A DNA stretch of 64,000 nt, taken from contig JADZEB010000015.1 in the NCBI GenBank assembly GCA_020850755.1, positions 1 through 64,000 on the forward strand, read 5' to 3'. This document shows, in pieces, positions 60,581 to 64,000 of this stretch (position 1 is its first letter; the number at the start of each line of letters is the position of its first letter). A program made the translations under genes and the position numbers. The notes under the pieces are model-generated. The model was not told the origin of the DNA and did no database searches. It saw only the letters and a program-made list of their open reading frames with translations. This DNA comes from Alphaproteobacteria bacterium (GTDB lineage: Bacteria; Pseudomonadota; Alphaproteobacteria; Acetobacterales; Acetobacteraceae).

Positions 60581-62167
60581 TCAGCCGGCGCGCAGATCGA
60601 CCCAGCGCTCGTGCTCGTCCGGATGCGGCACCCAGCCATTGATGTTGGGCGCCATGCCCTCGAAGGTCTGCGGGTAGACCGTCAGGATCCAGGGCGCGTC
60701 CTCCATCCAGATCTTCTGCACCTCGCGCATCGAGCGGTCGCGGAAGCCGGCATCCATGCTCTGGCGCGCCTGGTCGATCAGCTCATCGACGCGCGGATTG
60801 GCATACTTGCCGCGGTTGGACACGCCGCGCGAATGCACCTGCAGGAAGTTCGAATAGACCGGGTCGAGCACGATCGGCCCGTCCTCGAAGGTGAAGAAGG
60901 GCATGTCCTGGCGCGCCGGCGCTGCGCGCGCACGCAGATCGGTTGCGGTGATGCGCGTGGGCTTGGCCGTGACGCCCACGGCGCGCAGCTGGTCCGCCAC
61001 CTGCACGGCCATCTGCTCCTCCCACCACCAGACGTTGGAGAAGAGCAGTTCCACCTCGAGCCCGCTGGCGTGCCCGGCCTCGGCCAGAAGCGCGCGGGCG
61101 CGATCGGGGTTGTAGGTGTAGGCGAAGTAGGACGGGTCGTAGGAGGCGACCACGGGCGGGATGATCGACTGCGCCGGCTGGCCGGTGCCGAGGAAGATGC
61201 CCTGGATCAGCAGGTCCTTGTTGATCGCATGGTTGAAGGCACGGCGCACACGCACATCGTCGAACGGCTTCATCGTCACGTTCATGCGCACGCTGGCCAT
61301 GGCGCGGCCGGGATGGTCCAGCACCTTCACGCGCCGGTCGCGCCGCATGTCGATCACCTGCTGCACGCCGGGCCGGTCGATCCATTGCACCTGGCCGGTG
61401 CGCAGCAGCGTGACGCGGTTGGCACCCGAGGGCACCTCGCGGTAGATCACGCGCTGGAAATACGGGGCGCCGCGGAAATAGTTGGGATTGGCGACGAACA
61501 CCGCCTGCTCGCCCGCGCGCACCGACTGGACATGGTAGGCACCGAAACCGGCGGAATTGGTGACCAGCCAGCGCAACGCCCATGGATCCTCGGGCGTGGC
61601 GTGCTTCTTCACCTCGGTGCTGTCGTAGATGCCCGGCACATAGAGCGTCAGCGCGTTGAGCAGGATCGAGGATGGCGCCTCGAGGTTGAAGGCGACCTCG
61701 TATTTCGAGCGCGCCTTCACCTCCTTGACGTTGCAGACATTGGCGATGAACAGGCCGGTGCGGCGCTGGGCGAAGGATTTGGCCCAACTCCATTCCACGT
61801 CGGCGGCGGTAAGCTCGTTGCCGTGGAAGCTCTTCACGCCCTCGCGCAGCTTGAAGACGACGGTCTTGCCGTCATTCTCGAGCGTCCAGCGCTCGGCCAG
61901 ATGGCCCTCGACCGTGGTGGGATCGAGGAAGGTGCGCCCGTCGCGCTGCACGCGCGCGTAGCGGGTCAGGCCTTCGTAGACCTGCACCACGGTTTCCTGG
62001 GTCCCGGGAGCCAGCGCGTCGCCATCGAAGCCCTTGGGCGTCTCGGGCGCGGCGATCACCAGCGTGCGCACCTGCTGTGCCCCGGCCTCGCGGCTCGTGA
62101 TCGGCAGATAGGCGGCGGCGGCAAGCCCGCCCGCGCCCTTGAGGATGCTGCGCCGTGCGATAGCCAT
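60581..62167 (-). CDS. ABC transporter peptide-type solute-binding protein (SBP family 5)
   Basis: A 528-residue protein with a GGGAGGT site before the ATG. The N-terminus ARRSILKGAGGLAAAAYLPI is a Tat signal. Family-5 features: VQVYEGLTRYARVQRDGRTF, DGKTVVFKLREGVKSFHGNE, DVEWSWAKSF and RALLAEAGHASGLEVELLFS. It would capture a peptide-like or cyclic amide compound for the DppBCDF proteins. Confidence 0.9.
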   Translation of the reverse strand: MAIARRSILKGAGGLAAAAYLPITSREAGAQQVRTLVIAAPETPKGFDGDALAPGTQETVVQVYEGLTRYARVQRDGRTFLDPTTVEGHLAERWTLENDGKTVVFKLREGVKSFHGNELTAADVEWSWAKSFAQRRTGLFIANVCNVKEVKARSKYEVAFNLEAPSSILLNALTLYVPGIYDSTEVKKHATPEDPWALRWLVTNSAGFGAYHVQSVRAGEQAVFVANPNYFRGAPYFQRVIYREVPSGANRVTLLRTGQVQWIDRPGVQQVIDMRRDRRVKVLDHPGRAMASVRMNVTMKPFDDVRVRRAFNHAINKDLLIQGIFLGTGQPAQSIIPPVVASYDPSYFAYTYNPDRARALLAEAGHASGLEVELLFSNVWWWEEQMAVQVADQLRAVGVTAKPTRITATDLRARAAPARQDMPFFTFEDGPIVLDPVYSNFLQVHSRGVSNRGKYANPRVDELIDQARQSMDAGFRDRSMREVQKIWMEDAPWILTVYPQTFEGMAPNINGWVPHPDEHERWVDLRAG

Positions 62168-62224
62168 GGTGACCTCCCTGTTGATCGGTTCGGGTTGGAT
62201 GCGTGCGGCCGGGGGCGTTGGCGC

Positions 62225-62950
62225 TCAGCCGCGCTTCGGGTTGAACAACGGCACGCGATAGCCCGGTGCCATCTCGTCCATGATGTTGATCACGTCGTAG
62301 CCGTGCCGGATCGTGCGCCCGCCGGCGGGATCGTCGAGCGCGAACTCCCAGCGCCTGCCGTAGCCCAGTGTCTTGTCGACGCTGACATAGGTGCCGCCGA
62401 ACACGATGAAGTCGCGCTCGGGCATGCTGGCCACGCGCTGGCGCAGCACGGCGAGCATGTCCGCGGGCGAGAGGAAGGCGTTCACGCCGACATCCTGGTA
62501 GAGCCGCCCGTCCACCCAGGAACGCAGCACCATCTGGTCCCAGCGCGCGGCCACATCCTCCCACGGCCAAATCACGGGGGCGAGGATGTTGGCGTTCACC
62601 GCCTTGCTCCAGAGGATCGAGGTGCGCTCCAGCGCGCGATCGGTGTGGTCGGAGCCGACGCCGACATAGAGCCGGTCGGCCACCAGCAGCACGATCTCGA
62701 CCTCGCCCGATGTCTCGTCGCAATGCACGAACAGCTCGTCATCGGTGCGCACCAGGTGGCGCGGCATCGGGTAGATGCGCGGGGCCGGCACGTCGAGCGC
62801 GATCTGCACGCCCTCCTTGGCCACTTCCTCCTGGTGCGGCACGGCCACCGCCGGGTCGCGCGTGGCCGAGCCGAGATTGTAGACTCGCCGGATCTGGAAC
62901 TGCGCGCGGCGGCTGCCGGAAGCGGACTGGATGTCGAGCGAAAGCTCCAT
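62225..62950 (-). CDS. DUF2848 family protein
   Basis: A 241-residue protein. It shows NLGSATRDPAVAVPHQEEVA, RIYPMPRHLVRTDDELFVHC, GEVEIVLLVADRLYVGVGSD, HTDRALERTSILWSKAVNAN and FIVFGGTYVSVDKTLGYG. This set identifies the DUF2848 family, whose function is unknown. The chain is conserved in full and has no signal peptide. Context between a TauD-like oxygenase and a peptide-type importer suggests a catabolic enzyme of the same pathway. Confidence 0.82.
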   Translation of the reverse strand: MELSLDIQSASGSRRAQFQIRRVYNLGSATRDPAVAVPHQEEVAKEGVQIALDVPAPRIYPMPRHLVRTDDELFVHCDETSGEVEIVLLVADRLYVGVGSDHTDRALERTSILWSKAVNANILAPVIWPWEDVAARWDQMVLRSWVDGRLYQDVGVNAFLSPADMLAVLRQRVASMPERDFIVFGGTYVSVDKTLGYGRRWEFALDDPAGGRTIRHGYDVINIMDEMAPGYRVPLFNPKRG

Positions 62951-62991
62951 GATGCGCAACGGGCCTTTCGAGAAAGCTTGGGTGAAGTGGG

Positions 62992-63984
62992 TCAGTGCAG
63001 TTCGGCCAGGTCGAGCAGGGCGGGATCGGTGCCCGGCCCGACATGCCGGCGCCACAGCCAGATGCGCTTGAGCACGCGCCGCCGCCCGGCCCCGGGCTGG
63101 TCCTTGTAGGCGGCGCGGCCATGCAGGTTGACAAGATTGTTGACGAACAGGAACTCGCCCGGCTGGAGCATGTAGCGGAAGCCGAGCGCAGGATCGCCGA
63201 TCACGCCGTCGAGCACGTCCAGCGCCTCGCGCTGCGCCGGTGAAAGCGGCGTGCCGGCCATCTCCATGCCGGGCTCCACCATCACGCGGGCATAGTGGAT
63301 GCGCATCTCGGCCCCGTGCGGGTCGAAGATCGGGTAGCTGACCGTGCGCGGCCCAGACGGCCAGGCATGCATTTTGGGCGGGCGGAAATGGAACGGGTGG
63401 TAGAGCGGCGGCACGAGGTCGGGGCGCCGGCGCAGCATCTCGTTGTGGATGGTCGCGGCCGAGATCACCCAGCTTTCCCCGCCGGCGAGCGCGTTCTGCA
63501 CGCAGAGTAGGCCGATATAGTCGGGCGGGCGCGCCTCCAGGCAGCCATTGTCGGTGTGCGGGTAGCTCTCGCCCGAGGTGGCGCCGATGCGGGTGGGGTC
63601 GTTGAACTGCCCGCCCGTGTCGGTGACCGTGAAAAGGCGCCGATCGGCACTCAGGCCCTGGCGCAGCGGCCGGCCGAGATAGTTGGCGAGGCCCCAGGCG
63701 ATCATGCCGCAGGTGGCATCGTCGTGGCGATCGACGGGCAGGCCGCGCAGCACCAGGATACCCGCGCCGGTATCGAGCTTGTGGCGCAGGCCGGCGACAT
63801 GCGGCGCGAAGGAGGGCAGGCGGAAATCCTCCTGCTCCATCGTTTCCAGTGTCAGGCCGTTGGCACGGCAATGCGCGATCGCCTCCTCGATCTCGGCCAG
63901 CGTCGCCGCCGGCAGATCGAAGAACAGGCTCTCGCGCAGGGGATCGAGCGTGGCCGCGGTCCAGAGCCGCCCTGCATCCGCCAC
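62992..63984 (-). CDS. TauD/TfdA-type Fe(II)/2-oxoglutarate dioxygenase; start may lie beyond window
   Basis: About 330 residues from GTG 63984; the frame stays open to the window edge, so the true start may be outside. Iron ligands fit H-x-D in ESYPHTDNGCLEARPPDY and a distal His in NNLVNLHGRAAYKD. The 2-oxoglutarate Arg may be in GAGRRRVLKRIWLW. Other TauD marks are GILVLRGLPVDRHD and NYLGRPLRQGLSADRRLF. It probably hydroxylates a small acid or amine to start catabolism. First gene of a minus run reaching the CMD gene at 53881. Confidence 0.82.
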   Translation of the reverse strand: MADAGRLWTAATLDPLRESLFFDLPAATLAEIEEAIAHCRANGLTLETMEQEDFRLPSFAPHVAGLRHKLDTGAGILVLRGLPVDRHDDATCGMIAWGLANYLGRPLRQGLSADRRLFTVTDTGGQFNDPTRIGATSGESYPHTDNGCLEARPPDYIGLLCVQNALAGGESWVISAATIHNEMLRRRPDLVPPLYHPFHFRPPKMHAWPSGPRTVSYPIFDPHGAEMRIHYARVMVEPGMEMAGTPLSPAQREALDVLDGVIGDPALGFRYMLQPGEFLFVNNLVNLHGRAAYKDQPGAGRRRVLKRIWLWRRHVGPGTDPALLDLAELH

Positions 63985-64000
63985 GGGCTCGGCCCGGGCG

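Noticed and set aside
1-64000. tRNA, rRNA or riboswitch genes
   Set aside because: I looked for T-loop, anticodon-arm and conserved aptamer cores in the gaps and saw none; gaps are short and repeat-rich.

Overview
The window is very GC-rich double-stranded DNA with strong third-position GC in every frame, so long antisense ORFs are everywhere. Gene content points to an alphaproteobacterium, most likely Rhodospirillales/Acetobacteraceae-like: TRAP and peptide-type ABC transporters, many CoA-linked enzymes, a hydantoinase pair, a DUF4332 protein, and a promoter that fits the alphaproteobacterial EcfG stress sigma factor. I see no rRNA, tRNA, CRISPR or phage genes, and no recognisable transcription factor. 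The assignment to a lineage is an inference.

Layout. (1) 1-171 is the end of an insertion sequence (5' end of an IS5-type transposase). (2) 172-13157 is a surface-glycan locus: an SGNH hydrolase, two AsnB-type amidotransferases, five class I methyltransferases and three glycosyltransferases, nearly all in one tightly packed + strand operon. (3) 13212-15379 holds two envelope lipoproteins: a glycine-zipper protein behind an EcfG-like promoter and an SLT+SPOR lytic transglycosylase. (4) 15596-24102 is an acyl-CoA catabolic cluster: DUF35 protein, thiolase-like protein, an ATP-grasp remnant, MaoC hydratase, class I CoA-transferase A/B, two acyl-CoA dehydrogenases and a crotonase. (5) 24190-25956 has small secreted proteins, a 5 x 17 bp tandem repeat and a VOC protein. 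(6) 25990-29083 is a DctPQM TRAP transporter with a hairpin between dctP and dctQ. (7) 29220-37038 is mixed metabolism: methyltransferase, ATC hydrolase, 2-hydroxyacid dehydrogenase, YbaK domain, HIBYL-CoA hydrolase, FAH-family enzyme, sulfatase, Tyr/Pro-rich protein and DUF4332. (8) 37281-39224 pairs an exported protein of eight D-x-D-P-x-D-x-x-G-R-G-R repeats with a JmjC-type oxygenase. (9) 39380-51180 (+) and 53881-63984 (-) are two facing catabolic clusters. The first has an N-carbamoylsarcosine-amidase-like hydrolase, two PuuE-like deacetylases, HyuB/HyuA, a CoA-transferase, an FAD oxidoreductase and an OYE-type flavoenzyme. The second has a TauD-type dioxygenase, DUF2848, a complete dipeptide-type ABC importer, a second OYE-type flavoenzyme and a carboxymuconolactone-decarboxylase-like protein. 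A phosphatase and an MsbA-like exporter lie between them.

How it may work together. The cluster of region 4 has the order of a dehydrogenation, hydration and retro-aldol side-chain cleavage module, with unusual loss of catalytic or metal residues in three members. Region 9 looks like import and ring opening of a small cyclic amide or imide, followed by decarbamoylation and flavin-dependent demethylation or reduction. The best candidate for an undescribed system is the repeat protein plus JmjC oxygenase pair at 37281-39224. Short 11-22 bp tandem duplications recur in intergenic DNA and at gene ends throughout the window.
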